Below the pieces are notes generated by a model. The model was not told where the DNA came from, did not search any database, and saw only the letters and a program-made list of their open reading frames with translations. Of a DNA stretch of 64,000 bases, positions 1-10,234 are shown piece after piece (the first letter of the stretch is position 1; every line of letters begins with the position of its first letter). The stretch comes from Pseudomonas trivialis. GTDB lineage: Bacteria; Pseudomonadota; Gammaproteobacteria; Pseudomonadales; Pseudomonadaceae. A program made the position numbers and the translations under genes. The stretch spans positions 124,001-188,000 of the forward strand of contig NZ_JYLK01000008.1 of NCBI RefSeq assembly GCF_001439805.1, in the 5' to 3' direction.

Positions 1-1448
1 TTCGGCGGCAGTTCTTCGTAGCTGCCCGGCAGGTCGTAGGCAATCCACACGCCCCAGCCGGCACGGCGCATCAGCGCGGCTTCAACGAAGTCGTGGGACA
101 GAATGGAGCCGGCGAACGCGCCCTTGCCCGGCAACGGCGCCAGGGCGCAATGCTCGATGAACGGCTTCATGCGGATGATCGCGTTGTGACCCCAGTAGTG
201 GGATTCACCCAACTGCCAGAAGTGCAGGCCAGCGGTGAACAACGGGCCGTAAACACGGGTGGCGAACTGCTGCATGCGCGCATACAGGGTGTCCATGCCC
301 GACGCACGCGGCGCGGTCTGGATAATCCCGGCATCCGGCGTGGCTTCCATCAAGCGCACCAGGCTGGTCAGGCATTCGCCGCTCATCACGCTGTCGGCGT
401 CGAGCACCACCATGTACTTGTATTCACCGCCCCAGCGACGGCAGAAGTCGTCGAGGTTGCCGCTCTTGCGTTTGACGCGACGGCGACGGCGGCGATAAAA
501 GATTTTGCCGAAACCGCCGGCTTCGCGGCACACGTCGAGCCAGGCTTGCTGTTCGGCGATGCAGATGTCGGCTTCGTTACTGTCGCTGAGCACGAAGAAG
601 TCGAAGCGGTCCAGATCACCGGTGGCGGCCACCGATTCGAACGTGGCGCGCAAACCCGCGAACACGCGCGGCACGTCTTCGTTGCAGATCGGCATGACCA
701 GCGCGGTGCGGGCGTCTTTGGGAATCGGCTCGTCACCGGCGCTTTTACCGGAGATCCGGTATTTGTCGTGGCCGGTCAGCAACTCCAGAAAGCCCATCAG
801 CGCGGTCCAGAAACCCGCCGACACCCAGCAGAACAGAATCCCGAACATGATCAGGATGCTGGTTTGCAGGGCGTAAGGCAGAACCTGGGTGGCGGTTTGC
901 AGCAGGGTCTGGTTGCGGATTTCGTCGAAGTCGACCAGCGACCAGCCCTGGTACGGCATGATGCCTTTCATGTACCAGCCGGCCACGATGGTCTGGCCGA
1001 GCATCAACACCAGCAGGATATAGCGACGGATCGAACCCACGGTACGCCAGCGCGCGGCCGGCAATACGCGCTCGTCCTTGGGCGGCGCGGGCGGGTTGGA
1101 GCGCCCGGTGATACGGCGCCAGCCGCGCACCAGAATATTGGTGCGCCATGGCTCAGGCACGACCTTGGTGCGCCGGATCGGCGGCGTGGCCTTGAGGCAC
1201 ACGCGACCACTGGCGTCAAGCGCGAGCATTTCCGCGTCCTGCAGTTCTTCGGCACTGTTGAGCGTCAGGCGCCGGCCAACCGACGCCTGGGCGGCGTCGA
1301 CCGGTGCGTCGAAGGTGGCGGACGACAAGCGCTCGTGCAGCTCGCTGAAGGATGAGCAACCGGCCAGTTCGGCGCGTTGCTCAGCGGTCATCGGCAGATG
1401 CGCCAGGTACTCGGACAACGTCTCTGGCTTGGCTTGAGAATTACTCAT
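1..1448 (-). CDS. opgH: Glucan biosynthesis glucosyltransferase H, N-terminal part (cut by window edge)
   Basis: Inner-membrane glycosyltransferase that builds the beta-1,2 glucose backbone of osmoregulated periplasmic glucans from UDP-glucose. The first 482 residues of what is usually a protein of about 850 are visible. A soluble N-terminal region is followed by two membrane segments (about residues 142-160 and 198-225), then a family-2 glycosyltransferase domain with a VVLDADS motif (DxD-type, UDP-sugar/metal binding) and a SHDFVEA motif. The start ATG lies 8 bases inside the end of opgG (shared ATGAGTAA), which implies translational coupling. The 3' part lies outside the window. Function is known from the E. 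coli OpgH/MdoH family. Confidence 0.95.
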   Translation of the reverse strand, partial: MSNSQAKPETLSEYLAHLPMTAEQRAELAGCSSFSELHERLSSATFDAPVDAAQASVGRRLTLNSAEELQDAEMLALDASGRVCLKATPPIRRTKVVPEPWRTNILVRGWRRITGRSNPPAPPKDERVLPAARWRTVGSIRRYILLVLMLGQTIVAGWYMKGIMPYQGWSLVDFDEIRNQTLLQTATQVLPYALQTSILIMFGILFCWVSAGFWTALMGFLELLTGHDKYRISGKSAGDEPIPKDARTALVMPICNEDVPRVFAGLRATFESVAATGDLDRFDFFVLSDSNEADICIAEQQAWLDVCREAGGFGKIFYRRRRRRVKRKSGNLDDFCRRWGGEYKYMVVLDADSVMSGECLTSLVRLMEATPDAGIIQTAPRASGMDTLYARMQQFATRVYGPLFTAGLHFWQLGESHYWGHNAIIRMKPFIEHCALAPLPGKGAFAGSILSHDFVEAALMRRAGWGVWIAYDLPGSYEELPP

Positions 1449-3186
1449 CGGCTGGCAACTGGTAGCTCCAGGTCTCGGTCAGGACTTGTTCGGTCTTGAT
1501 CGGCTCTGGTGTGGCGGGGGCGGCGGCAGGCTGTTTGGCTTCCTTGTCTTTCGCTTCCTTGGCGTCCTTTTTAGCCTGTTTCTCGTGTTGCCTGGCCAGT
1601 ACTTTGTCAGCCTTGAGCACGTGGCTGGTGTCCTGCTCGGGCGCAGGCGGGGCAACATCCTGGACCAGCGCGGCACGCATTTCGGTCGGCTTGCTGGCGT
1701 CCTTGATCTTCATGCGCAGGGTCAAACGCCAGCCCTTGGTGTGCTCGTTGTAGCGCACGCTGTTTTCAACCAGTTCGGCGTTGTCGCCAACGCTCACCTG
1801 GCTGCGTACCGGGGCATCGGCCGGCAGGTTCTTCAGGGACGGGCCCTCGAAGTCCACCAGGTAAGCCACGGTACCGTCAGGCTGACGGATCAGGTTGGAT
1901 TGCTTGACGTCGCCGGTCGAACGCAGGGTCTGCTTGACCCAGGCGCTGTCGGTCGGGTGCAGGGCTTTTTCGTCCATGGTCCAGTGCAGGCGATAGGAAA
2001 CGTCCAGCGGCTCGCCGACTTTCGGCAGCTCGGCCGGGCTCCAGAACGCAACGATGTTGTCGTTGGTTTCGTCAGCGGTCGGAATCTCTACCAGGTCGAC
2101 GGTGCCTTTGCCCCAATCGCCTTCAGGCTCGATCCAGGCGCTTGGGCGCTTGTCGTAGTTGTCGTCGAGGTCTTCATAGTGGCTGAAGTCACGACCCCGT
2201 TGCAGCAGGCCGAAACCACGCGGGTTCTCGACGCCGAAGTTGCTGACCGACAGGTGTTTTGGGTTGTTCAGTGGGCGCCAGATCCACTCGCCGTTGCCGG
2301 CATGGATCGACAGACCGCTGGAATCGTGCAGCTCGCGACGGTAGTTGAGCACTTTGGACGGCTGATTGGCGCCGAACAGGAACATGCTGGTCAACGGCGC
2401 AACGCCGAGCTTGCTGACCTTGTCACGCAGGAACATCTGCGATTTGACGTCGACGATGGTGTCGCTGCCGGGGCGCAGGGTCAGGCGGTAGGCACCGGTG
2501 GCGCGTGGCGAATCCAGCAGGGCAAAGATCACCAGCTGTTTTTCACCCGGCTTGGGGCGTTCGATCCAGAACTCGGTGAAGCGAGGGAATTCTTCACCGG
2601 ACGGCAAGGCAGTGTCGATCGCCATGCCACGCGCGGACAGACCGTAGGTCTGACCCTTGCCGACGACGCGGAAGTAGCTCGCGCCGAGCATGGTCATGAT
2701 TTCGTCTTGCTTGTCGTTCTGGTTGATCGGGTACAGCACACGGAAACCGGCGTAACCCAGTTGTTCGGTGGCCTTGGGATCAAATTTGACGTCGCCGAAA
2801 TCGAAGCGCGTCGGGTCGTATTTGATTTCCTGAACGCTGTCGGCGGTCACTTCGTTGATTTTCACCGGCGTATCGAAATGCATACCCTGGTGATAGAAGG
2901 ACAGCTTGAACGGGGTGTTTTGATCGGCCCATTCGGCCTTTTCGTTGCGGAAACGAATTTTCTGGTAGTCCGCAAACTTCATTTCGCGGAATTCGTTCGG
3001 CAGATTGCTGCGCGGAGCTTCGTATTTCTGCCCAGCCAGCTCTTTAGCCTTGGCCGACACGTCATCCAGACTGAATGCCCACAGTTGACCCGCGCCGAAC
3101 AGGCAAAACAGGGCGGAGCCCGTTACCAGTGCGTTTCGTAACCGTTTGGCAGACAATTTTGGTGCATTACAGGGACTAACAATCAC
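1441..3186 (-). CDS. opgG: Periplasmic glucan biosynthesis protein G
   Basis: Periplasmic partner of OpgH, needed to make or branch osmoregulated periplasmic glucans. The protein has a signal sequence ending near ...GAGQLWAFS, then the long beta-rich MdoG domain. A Lys/Ala/Pro-rich stretch of about 45 residues near the C-terminus comes before a final [10 protein letters not shown], a tail I associate with Pseudomonas members. The GTG start at 3186 is chosen because GAGGG sits about 8 bases upstream; an in-frame ATG at 3213 would add 9 residues with no good ribosome site. The gene is first in an opgG-opgH operon with an 8-base overlap. The 267 bases upstream, as far as dtd, should hold the promoter, but I cannot place boxes with confidence. 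Confidence 0.94.
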   Translation of the reverse strand: MIVSPCNAPKLSAKRLRNALVTGSALFCLFGAGQLWAFSLDDVSAKAKELAGQKYEAPRSNLPNEFREMKFADYQKIRFRNEKAEWADQNTPFKLSFYHQGMHFDTPVKINEVTADSVQEIKYDPTRFDFGDVKFDPKATEQLGYAGFRVLYPINQNDKQDEIMTMLGASYFRVVGKGQTYGLSARGMAIDTALPSGEEFPRFTEFWIERPKPGEKQLVIFALLDSPRATGAYRLTLRPGSDTIVDVKSQMFLRDKVSKLGVAPLTSMFLFGANQPSKVLNYRRELHDSSGLSIHAGNGEWIWRPLNNPKHLSVSNFGVENPRGFGLLQRGRDFSHYEDLDDNYDKRPSAWIEPEGDWGKGTVDLVEIPTADETNDNIVAFWSPAELPKVGEPLDVSYRLHWTMDEKALHPTDSAWVKQTLRSTGDVKQSNLIRQPDGTVAYLVDFEGPSLKNLPADAPVRSQVSVGDNAELVENSVRYNEHTKGWRLTLRMKIKDASKPTEMRAALVQDVAPPAPEQDTSHVLKADKVLARQHEKQAKKDAKEAKDKEAKQPAAAPATPEPIKTEQVLTETWSYQLPADE

Positions 3187-3453
3187 GAGCAACCCTCGCC
3201 GAAAACAAATCAAAAAACCAACGGCCAGCTATCTAAATGCCAGGTTGGCGAGCATTGTTCCGACTCCCATGGGACAAAATGATTCCCCGCTGGTCGTCAG
3301 ACAAGTCTCTACCTAAGTCAAAATTGGACCAAACCACGCTGATCCCCGTAGCGCGCGATTATCTAGCAGCCCGCGAGACAACGCATCAGGGACAACGAAG
3401 TATTTATAGCGAAACCCCACGTTTTTTAGGCATTGAAGTCGTTTTTAATGCAT

Positions 3454-3891
3454 TCACGTCTGTAACAGGAAGGTCACAGGGCCATCATTGACCAGATGCA
3501 CCTGCATATCGGCGCCGAAACGCCCTGAAGCCACCTTGCCATGCAATTGTTGCGCTTGTAACAACAAGTGATCAAAAAGCGCCGCGCCCAGGGCCGGCGG
3601 TGCCGCCGTGGTGAAGCTTGGGCGCAACCCGCTTTTGGTATCCGCCGCCAGGGTGAACTGCGACACCAGCAGCAAGCCACCGCCAACGTCCTTCAACGAC
3701 AGGTTCATCTTGCCCTCGTCGTCGCTGAACACCCTGTAGTTAAGCAGCTTGTGCAGCAATTTGTCGGCGCTTTGCGGCGTATCTGAAGGCTCGACCGCCA
3801 CCAGCACCAGCAACCCCTGATCAATGGCTCCCACAACTTCACCGGCCACTTCGACCCGGGCGCCACGCACCCGTTGCAGCAGGCCCTTCAT
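3454..3891 (-). CDS. dtd: D-aminoacyl-tRNA deacylase
   Basis: Cytoplasmic proofreading enzyme that hydrolyses D-aminoacyl (and Gly-mischarged) tRNAs. At 145 residues it is standard length. It shows the family signature VSQFTLAAD (residues about 77-85), and its C-terminal VNDGPVTF matches the Gly-cisPro-type cross-subunit motif region. It overlaps the end of the upstream iminopeptidase gene by 4 bases (ATGA), so the two are co-transcribed and probably translationally coupled. Confidence 0.96.
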   Translation of the reverse strand: MKGLLQRVRGARVEVAGEVVGAIDQGLLVLVAVEPSDTPQSADKLLHKLLNYRVFSDDEGKMNLSLKDVGGGLLLVSQFTLAADTKSGLRPSFTTAAPPALGAALFDHLLLQAQQLHGKVASGRFGADMQVHLVNDGPVTFLLQT

Positions 3892-4859
3892 GCTTCTTCT
3901 GGCGGCAGATCAAGCAGGCGCCGTGCCATCTCGCCGGTCGCGCGCACCAGGGCATCGGTGATGCCGGGCTCGGACGCCGCATGCCCGGCTTCGCGGATCA
4001 CTTGCAGCTCGCTGTTGGGCCAGGCCTGATGCAGTTCCCAGGCGTTATCCAACGGGCAGATCATGTCGTAGCGCCCGTGGATGATGACGCCAGGCAGATG
4101 GGCGATCTTGTGCATGTCGCGAATCAGCTGGTTGGGTTCAAGGAAGGAGTTATTGGTGAAGTAGTGGCACTCGATACGCGCGATGGACAGCGCGCGCTGC
4201 GGCTCGGAAAACCGCTCTACGTGCTGCGGGCTCGGGCACAGGCCGAGCATGCGCCCTTCCCAGCCGGACCAGGCTTTGGCCGCGTGCATCTGGGCAATCT
4301 GGTCGTTGCCGGTGAGGCGCTTGTGATAGGCCGCAATCATGTCGTGGCGCTCGTCCGCCGGGATCGGCGCGAGGTAGTCCTGCCAGTAGTCGGGGAACAG
4401 GCGGCTGGCGCCTTCCTGGTAAAACCAGTGAATATCCTGCGGGCGCGCCAGGAAAATGCCGCGAACGATCAGCCCATGCACGCGCTCGGGGTGGGTCTGG
4501 GCGTAGGCCAGGGACAACGTCGAGCCCCAGGAACCGCCGAACAGCACCCATTTGTCGATGCCCAGGTGCTCGCGGATACGCTCAAGGTCGGCGACCAGGT
4601 CCCAGGTGGTGTTGTTTTCCAGACTCGCACGGGGGGTGGAGCGCCCGCAGCCGCGCTGGTCGAAGGTGACGATGCGGTACAGGTTCGGATCAAAATAGCA
4701 GCGGCTCTGCGCATCGCAACCGGAACCAGGACCACCGTGGATGAAGACGACAGGCAAGCCTTCGGGTGAGCCACTTTCATCGACATACAGGGTGTGGGTG
4801 TCATCGACAGCCAGATCGTGCCGGGCGTAGGGTTTGATCTGCGGGTACCAAGTCTGCAT
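3888..4859 (-). CDS. pip: Proline iminopeptidase
   Basis: Alpha/beta-hydrolase (peptidase S33) that removes N-terminal proline from peptides in the cytoplasm. Visible motifs are the oxyanion-hole HGGPGSG, the nucleophile elbow GGSWGS, the acid in GRYDMICP, and the catalytic His in AGHAASEPG, all in the usual order in a 323-residue protein. The start at 4859 has GGAG about 6 bases upstream. The stop overlaps the dtd start by 4 bases. Confidence 0.95.
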   Translation of the reverse strand: MQTWYPQIKPYARHDLAVDDTHTLYVDESGSPEGLPVVFIHGGPGSGCDAQSRCYFDPNLYRIVTFDQRGCGRSTPRASLENNTTWDLVADLERIREHLGIDKWVLFGGSWGSTLSLAYAQTHPERVHGLIVRGIFLARPQDIHWFYQEGASRLFPDYWQDYLAPIPADERHDMIAAYHKRLTGNDQIAQMHAAKAWSGWEGRMLGLCPSPQHVERFSEPQRALSIARIECHYFTNNSFLEPNQLIRDMHKIAHLPGVIIHGRYDMICPLDNAWELHQAWPNSELQVIREAGHAASEPGITDALVRATGEMARRLLDLPPEEA

Positions 4860-5024
4860 TGCGCGCTCCGTAGGGTGTCGGGTTCATCCCTGGGGGGACT
4901 TCTATTATTGTGCCGTCTGGCATCATAAACCCGAATTGTGCAATGAGCATGTCCTTGAGCAGGCAAGGCTGTGAATACCCTCCAATGTGGGGCACTTAGC
5001 GCTGCCACGGCGCAAACGGGAGCC

Positions 5025-5057
5025 CCTGTGGCGAGCGGGCTTGCTCCCTTCCACAGG
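5025..5057. repeat. REP-like palindrome
   Basis: Arms CCTGTGG / CCACAGG flank a GCGGGCTTGCTCCC core, a divergent relative of the GTGGGAG...GCTTGC repeats elsewhere in the window. It lies between pip and hutG, where it follows the end of the hut operon. Confidence 0.6.
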
Positions 5058-5072
5058 CGTTCTGTGTTGTGT

Positions 5073-5873
5073 CTATGAATAGCGCGCCCGGCCCCAGGCC
5101 AGCATCTGCTCAAGTAACTGCCTGAGCACCACCCGCGTCGGTTCCGCCAGGTCAGGGCGATAGCGGAACGGTTCAACCTCTTCCATGTAGGCGCTCTGGC
5201 ACAGCTCCAGTTGCACCGCGTGGATATCCTGTGCCGGGTTGCCGTAATGCCGGGTGATATGGCCGCCCTTGAAGCGTCCGTTGAGCACATGGGTGTACTG
5301 CGGGTGACCGGCGCAAACGGCTTCCAGCCGGCCGGCCAATGCCGGGTCGCAGGCGGCGCCGTTGAAGGTACCCAGGTTGAAGTCCGCAAGCTTGCCGTCG
5401 AACAGGTGCGGGATCACCGAGCGGATCGAATGGGCGTCGAACAGCAACGCATAGCCGAATTCGGCCTTGAGGCGGGCCAGCTCTTCCTGCAGTTGACGGT
5501 GATAAGGGCCCCAGATCTTTTGCAGGTAGGTCACGCGCTCCTCGTCGGACGGCACCTGCCCTTCCAGGAACAATGGCACGCCATCGAACAATGTCGCCGG
5601 ATACAGGCCGGTGGTGGCGCCGGCGTAGAGCGGCTTGTCGTCCGACGGCCGATTAAGGTCGATGACAAACCGTGAGTATTCTGCCGACAGCGTGCTGGCG
5701 CCCAGTTCCTCGGCAAAGTCATACAGCGTCGGGATGTGCCAGTCGGTGTCCGGCAGGCTTTGCGCCTCGGGGATCAACCCGGCCTCGACCGCAGGCGTCA
5801 AGCGCAGACCCGCGTGGGGCATGCTGATCAGCAGCGGTGTGCGGCCTTGTTTGAAGTTCAGAACCTTATCCAC
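5073..5873 (-). CDS. hutG: N-formylglutamate deformylase
   Basis: Last step of the five-step histidine pathway: hydrolyses N-formyl-L-glutamate to glutamate and formate, using the product of HutF. The 266-residue protein has the N-formylglutamate amidohydrolase fold, with SMPHAG near the N-terminus, DTDWH, and FDAHSIRS as likely metal/substrate-binding segments. The GTG at 5873 is chosen as start because AGGAG lies 7 bases upstream. The ATG two codons earlier is only one base from that AGGAG, too close for normal initiation. It lies 11 bases after hutI and is the last gene of the leftward hut operon. Confidence 0.93.
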   Translation of the reverse strand: MDKVLNFKQGRTPLLISMPHAGLRLTPAVEAGLIPEAQSLPDTDWHIPTLYDFAEELGASTLSAEYSRFVIDLNRPSDDKPLYAGATTGLYPATLFDGVPLFLEGQVPSDEERVTYLQKIWGPYHRQLQEELARLKAEFGYALLFDAHSIRSVIPHLFDGKLADFNLGTFNGAACDPALAGRLEAVCAGHPQYTHVLNGRFKGGHITRHYGNPAQDIHAVQLELCQSAYMEEVEPFRYRPDLAEPTRVVLRQLLEQMLAWGRARYS

Positions 5874-5884
5874 AGCCATGCTCC

Positions 5885-7090
5885 TTACACAGTGACGTCG
5901 ACGCCGTGGCGCACCACGCGTTTGTCCAGTTCGCCACCCAGCCAGTAGGCCAGGTCGGCGGGGCGATCAATCTGCCAGGCGACAAAATCGGCGACCTTGC
6001 CCACTTCCAGCGAACCATGGCTGTCGCCCATGCCCAGCGCGGTGGCCGCATGCCGCGTGGCGCCGGCCAGGGCTTCTTCCGGGGTCATGCGGAACAGCGT
6101 GCACGCCATATTGAGCATCAGACGTAGCGACAGTGCCGGCGAGGTGCCGGGGTTGAGGTCGCTGGCGATGGCGATTTTCACGCCGTGTTTGCGCAGGGCG
6201 TCCATCGGCGGCAGCCGGGTTTCGCGCAGGAAGTAGAACGCGCCCGGCAGCAATACCGCCACAGTGCCGGAGGCGGCCATGGCGATGGCGTCTTCTTCGG
6301 TCATGAACTCCAGATGATCGGCCGACAGCGCGTGGTAGCGCGCCGCCAGGCTGGAGCCGTGCAGCGACGACAATTGCTCGGCGTGCAGCTTCACCGGCAC
6401 GCCGAGCTGCCGGGCAACCTTGAACACGCGCTCCACTTGCTCGGTGGAAAACGCCAGGTACTCGCAGAACGCGTCGACGGCATCCACCAGCCCCTCTGCC
6501 GCCAGGGCCGGCAGCATCTCGTTGCAGATATGCTCGATGTAGTCGTCGGCACGGTCCTTGTATTCCGGTGGCAGTGCGTGTGCGGCCAGGCAGGTGGCGC
6601 GCACGCTCACCGGCAGCGCATTACCGAGGCGACGGGCCACGCGCAGCATCTTGCGTTCGTTGGCAAGGTCCAGGCCATAGCCGGACTTGATCTCCACCGT
6701 GGTCACGCCGTCGTGCAACAGGCTGCGCAGGCGCTTTTCGGCGCTGGCGAACAGCTCGTCTTCGCTGGCGGCACGCGTGGCACGCACGGTGCTGGCAATG
6801 CCGCCGCCCTGGGCGGCGATCTCGGCGTAGCTCACGCCCTGAAGGCGTTGCTCGAATTCGCCGCTGCGGTTGCCGCCGAACACGGCATGGGTATGGCAGT
6901 CGATCAGCCCGGGGGTGACCCAGGCGCCCTGCAGGTCATGCACTTGAGCGTAGTCCGCCACCGGCAACTGGCTGCGCGGGCCGATCCATTCGATCAGCGA
7001 GTGGGCGGTGACCAGGGCGGCATCCTCGATGATCGAGTACTTGCCGTCAGCCATGGTTGCGACGTGACAGTGTTGCCAAAGGGTTTTCAT
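5885..7090 (-). CDS. hutI: Imidazolonepropionase
   Basis: Third step of histidine breakdown: opens the ring of imidazolone-5-propionate to give N-formimino-L-glutamate. Metal-dependent amidohydrolase of 401 residues. The HTHAVFGG (HxH) metal ligands come early, followed by the HAEQLS and SADHLE histidines and the [10 protein letters not shown] aspartate, in the order expected for the superfamily. GAGGAGG lies just upstream of the start. The gene sits 12 bases after hutH and 11 bases before hutG. Confidence 0.97.
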   Translation of the reverse strand: MKTLWQHCHVATMADGKYSIIEDAALVTAHSLIEWIGPRSQLPVADYAQVHDLQGAWVTPGLIDCHTHAVFGGNRSGEFEQRLQGVSYAEIAAQGGGIASTVRATRAASEDELFASAEKRLRSLLHDGVTTVEIKSGYGLDLANERKMLRVARRLGNALPVSVRATCLAAHALPPEYKDRADDYIEHICNEMLPALAAEGLVDAVDAFCEYLAFSTEQVERVFKVARQLGVPVKLHAEQLSSLHGSSLAARYHALSADHLEFMTEEDAIAMAASGTVAVLLPGAFYFLRETRLPPMDALRKHGVKIAIASDLNPGTSPALSLRLMLNMACTLFRMTPEEALAGATRHAATALGMGDSHGSLEVGKVADFVAWQIDRPADLAYWLGGELDKRVVRHGVDVTV

Positions 7091-7102
7091 CCAACCTCCT
7101 CG

Positions 7103-8635
7103 TTACAGACTCGGCAGCAACGGCGCCGGCACCAGCTCGTTCAGGCAGCGACCGGCAAGCAGTTCGCTGGCGGCGATGATGTCCGGGGCGAAGAAGCGGT
7201 CCTTGTCGTAGAACGCCACTTTATCGCGCAGCAAGCCTCGGGCCTGTTCAAGTACCGGCGAGGTCTTGAGGCCGTCGCGCAGGTCCAGGCCCTGGCAGGC
7301 TGCCAGCCATTCCACGGCGAGGATGCCTCGGGTGTTCTCGGCCATTTCCCACAGACGCTTGCCGGCGGCCGGGGCCATTGACACGTGGTCTTCCTGATTG
7401 GCAGAGGTAGGCAGGCTGTCGACGCTGTGGGGATGGGCCAGGGCCTTGTTCTCGCTGGCCAACGCGGCGGCCGTGACCTGGGCGATCATGAAACCGGAGT
7501 TGACCCCGCCATTGCCCACCAGAAACGGCGGCAATTGCGACATGTGCTTGTCCATCATCAACGAGATGCGCCGCTCGCTCAGCGCACCGATTTCAGCCAG
7601 CGCCAGCGCCATGTTGTCGGCGGCCATCGCCACCGGCTCGGCGTGGAAGTTGCCGCCGGAGATCACATCACCTTCGGCGGCGAACACCAGCGGGTTGTCC
7701 GACACCGCGTTGGCTTCGACCCCCAGCACCTCGGCCGCCTGGCGCAACTGGGTCAGGCAGGCGCCCATGACTTGCGGTTGGCAGCGCAGGGAGTAAGGGT
7801 CCTGCACCTTGTCGCAGTTCTGGTGCGACTGCGACACCTGGCTGCTGTCGCCGAGCAGCGTTCGGTAGGCCGCCGCCGCATCGATCTGCCCACGCTGGCC
7901 GCGCGCGGCGTGGATTCGCGCGTCGAACGGTGAGCGCGAGCCCAGTACCGCTTCAACCGTGAGGGCGCCGCAGACAAGCGCGCCGGCAAACAGGTCTTCG
8001 CCTTCAAACAGCCCGCGCAAGGCGTAGGCGGTGGACACCTGGGTGCCGTTGAGCAGCGCCAGGCCTTCCTTGGCGGCGAGGGTCAGCGGCGTGAGGCCGG
8101 CGATTTTCAGCGCGTCCACGGCCGTCAGCCATTCACCCTTGTAGCGCGCCTTGCCCTCGCCCAGCAGCACCAGGGACATGTGCGCCAGGGGGGCGAGGTC
8201 ACCGGAGGCCCCCACCGAACCCTTGAGCGGAATGTGCGGGTAGACCTCGGCGTTGATCAGCGCGATCAGCGCGTCGATCACCTGACGACGGATCCCGGAA
8301 AACCCACGGCTCAGGCTGTTGACCTTGAGCACCATGACCAGCCGCACCAACGCGTCGCTGATGGGTTCGCCGACGCCGGCGGCGTGGGACAGCACCAGCG
8401 AGCGCTGCAGGTTTTCCAGGTCTTCGCTGGCGATGCGGGTCGAGGCCAGCAGGCCGAATCCGGTATTGATGCCGTAGGCGGTGCGGTTCTCGGCAAGAAT
8501 CTGTTCCACGCAGGCCACACTGGCTTCGATCTGGCTCGATGCACTGTCATCCAGGCTGAGGGTGACCGGCTGCTGGTAGACGGTGCGCAGCTGGGCAAGG
8601 CTCAGTTGCCCTGGAATCAGGTTGAGTGCAGTCAC
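7103..8635 (-). CDS. hutH: Histidine ammonia-lyase
   Basis: First step of histidine catabolism: eliminates ammonia from histidine to give urocanate, using the self-formed MIO group. The MIO-forming Ala-Ser-Gly triad is intact (residues 143-145 in [14 protein letters not shown]). Also present are Tyr54 (AYGINTGFG), the SHAAGVG His, the LLNGTQ Asn, QDPYSLR (Gln, Tyr, Arg) and QEDHVSM (Glu). The GTG at 8635 gives 510 residues, the length I recall for P. putida HutH, and sits 7 bases after AGGAG. The ATG two codons upstream is only one base from that AGGAG. A paralogue lacking the triad lies just upstream. Confidence 0.97.
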   Translation of the reverse strand: MTALNLIPGQLSLAQLRTVYQQPVTLSLDDSASSQIEASVACVEQILAENRTAYGINTGFGLLASTRIASEDLENLQRSLVLSHAAGVGEPISDALVRLVMVLKVNSLSRGFSGIRRQVIDALIALINAEVYPHIPLKGSVGASGDLAPLAHMSLVLLGEGKARYKGEWLTAVDALKIAGLTPLTLAAKEGLALLNGTQVSTAYALRGLFEGEDLFAGALVCGALTVEAVLGSRSPFDARIHAARGQRGQIDAAAAYRTLLGDSSQVSQSHQNCDKVQDPYSLRCQPQVMGACLTQLRQAAEVLGVEANAVSDNPLVFAAEGDVISGGNFHAEPVAMAADNMALALAEIGALSERRISLMMDKHMSQLPPFLVGNGGVNSGFMIAQVTAAALASENKALAHPHSVDSLPTSANQEDHVSMAPAAGKRLWEMAENTRGILAVEWLAACQGLDLRDGLKTSPVLEQARGLLRDKVAFYDKDRFFAPDIIAASELLAGRCLNELVPAPLLPSL

Positions 8636-8666
8636 GTTCATGCTCCTTGTGAATTATTTTTTGATT

Positions 8667-10175
8667 TCAATGCAAATTCGGTAAAGCAGTGTTGGTGAGC
8701 ACCCTGGCGGCGGCTTCAATGTCCGGCGCCAGCCAGCGGTCCTGCTCATACGCGGGGACCACCTCGCGCAGCAGACGCCAGGCGCGGTCGGTGCCTGCGC
8801 CGAAGCGCTGGTCCTTGAGAAACTCGAAGGCCTGCGCGGCCAGCAGGTATTCGATGGCCAGAATCCGCGTCACGTTGGCCAGCAACTGGTGCAGCTTGAG
8901 CGCGGCGTTGGTGCCCATGCTCAGGTGGTCTTCCTGCAGGCCCGAGGTGACAAAGTTATCGAGCACCGCCGGTTGCGCCAGCTGGCGGTTCTGCCCGCAC
9001 AGTGAGGCGGCGACGTATTGCACGATCATCATTCCCGAATTTACCCCGGGATTGCTCACCAGAAAGGCCGGCAGACCGCTGACGTGCGGGTTGATCAAGC
9101 GATCCAGCCGACGCTCGGCCACCGCGCCGATTTCGGCCATGGCGATGGCGAGCAGGTCGGCGGCCATGGCCACGGACTGACCGTGGGGGTTGGCCTGGGA
9201 CACCACGCGGTAATGGTCCGGCGTGCCAAGCAGCAGCGGGTTGTCGGTGGCGCCGTTGAGCTCGGTTTCGATCTGGCGGGTCGCGTGCTCCACCTGATCG
9301 CGCGAGGCGCCGTGGATCTGCGGGATCGAGCGCAGGCTCAGGGCGTCCTGGGTGCGGATGCCCCTGCTGCCGGCGATCACTTCACTGCCGTCGAGCAGCG
9401 CGCGCAGGTTGCTGCCGACGCGCTGCATGCCGGGGTGGCGCTTGAGGGCGAGGATCTCTTCGTCAAACGCATCGAGCTGGCCGCGCTGGGCCTCGAAGCT
9501 CATGGCGCCGATTACATCGGCCCATTGCAGCAGGTGATGTGCATCGGCCAGGGCCAGGCAGCTCAGGCCGGTCATGCACGGCGTGCCGTTGACCAGGCAC
9601 AAACCGTCCTTGGCGCCGAGCATCACAGGCTGCAGCCCTTCGGCCTGCAATGCGTCCTGCGCCGGGACGATCCGGCCGCGATAGCTCACGTCGCCAATTC
9701 CCAGCAAGGCCACGCCGACATGGGCCATATGGGTCAGATACCCCACCGATCCCTGGGACGGCACTTGCGGAGTTATGCCGTGGTTGAGCAACCCCAGCAG
9801 TGCCTGCACCACCTGTCGATGCAGGCCGGAGTGGCCGTGGCAGTAGTTGATGATGGCGGCGCAGATGATCGCACGGGTCTGCTCGTCACTCAGTGCCGGG
9901 CCGACGCCGCAGGCGTGGCTCAGCAAGGTATTGCGCGACAGCTGGCTGAGCTGCTCGCCCTCCAGCGACACATTGCACAGCGCCCCCAACCCGGTGTTGA
10001 CGCCATAGGCACGCTCGCCGCTGGCGACAATGCGCTGCACGATGGCCTGGGCATTGTCGATGCGCGCCCAGGCCTGGCCCGACAGTTCGAGCACGGCGCC
10101 GTGGCGGGCGACGGCGACCACGTCCTGCCAGCGCAGGGGGGCGTCGGCGATGAGCATTGTTGCTGGCTGGGGCAT
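8667..10175 (-). CDS. HutH-like aromatic amino-acid ammonia-lyase homologue lacking the MIO triad
   Basis: A 502-residue member of the HAL/PAL superfamily, clearly related to the HutH encoded next to it. Where HutH has [14 protein letters not shown], this protein has GSVGYLTHMAH (from residue 142): the alignment needs a clean three-residue gap that removes exactly Ala-Ser-Gly. Other active-site positions persist: Tyr in AYGVNTGLG, His in SHACGVG, Asn in LVNGTP, Gln and Arg in QDALSLR, Glu in QEDHLSM; the QDPYSLR Tyr is replaced. It therefore probably cannot form MIO. Its reaction is unknown, and it may be regulatory, a binding protein or a partner subunit. The start has a good GAAGAAGG site, and it lies between hutV and hutH in the hut operon. 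In P. fluorescens I recall a dispensable hutH1 at this position. Confidence 0.88.
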   Translation of the reverse strand: MPQPATMLIADAPLRWQDVVAVARHGAVLELSGQAWARIDNAQAIVQRIVASGERAYGVNTGLGALCNVSLEGEQLSQLSRNTLLSHACGVGPALSDEQTRAIICAAIINYCHGHSGLHRQVVQALLGLLNHGITPQVPSQGSVGYLTHMAHVGVALLGIGDVSYRGRIVPAQDALQAEGLQPVMLGAKDGLCLVNGTPCMTGLSCLALADAHHLLQWADVIGAMSFEAQRGQLDAFDEEILALKRHPGMQRVGSNLRALLDGSEVIAGSRGIRTQDALSLRSIPQIHGASRDQVEHATRQIETELNGATDNPLLLGTPDHYRVVSQANPHGQSVAMAADLLAIAMAEIGAVAERRLDRLINPHVSGLPAFLVSNPGVNSGMMIVQYVAASLCGQNRQLAQPAVLDNFVTSGLQEDHLSMGTNAALKLHQLLANVTRILAIEYLLAAQAFEFLKDQRFGAGTDRAWRLLREVVPAYEQDRWLAPDIEAAARVLTNTALPNLH

Positions 10176-10234
10176 CTTTGTACCTTCTTCAATTGCTTTG
10201 CAGCTTCACTGGCCGGCTCACCACAAAACCCTGA

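Noticed and set aside
3237..3491. 84-residue frame in the opgG-dtd gap
   Set aside because: Overlaps the dtd end on the opposite strand, lacks a ribosome site and shows no recognisable sequence; the gap is better explained as the opgG promoter region.
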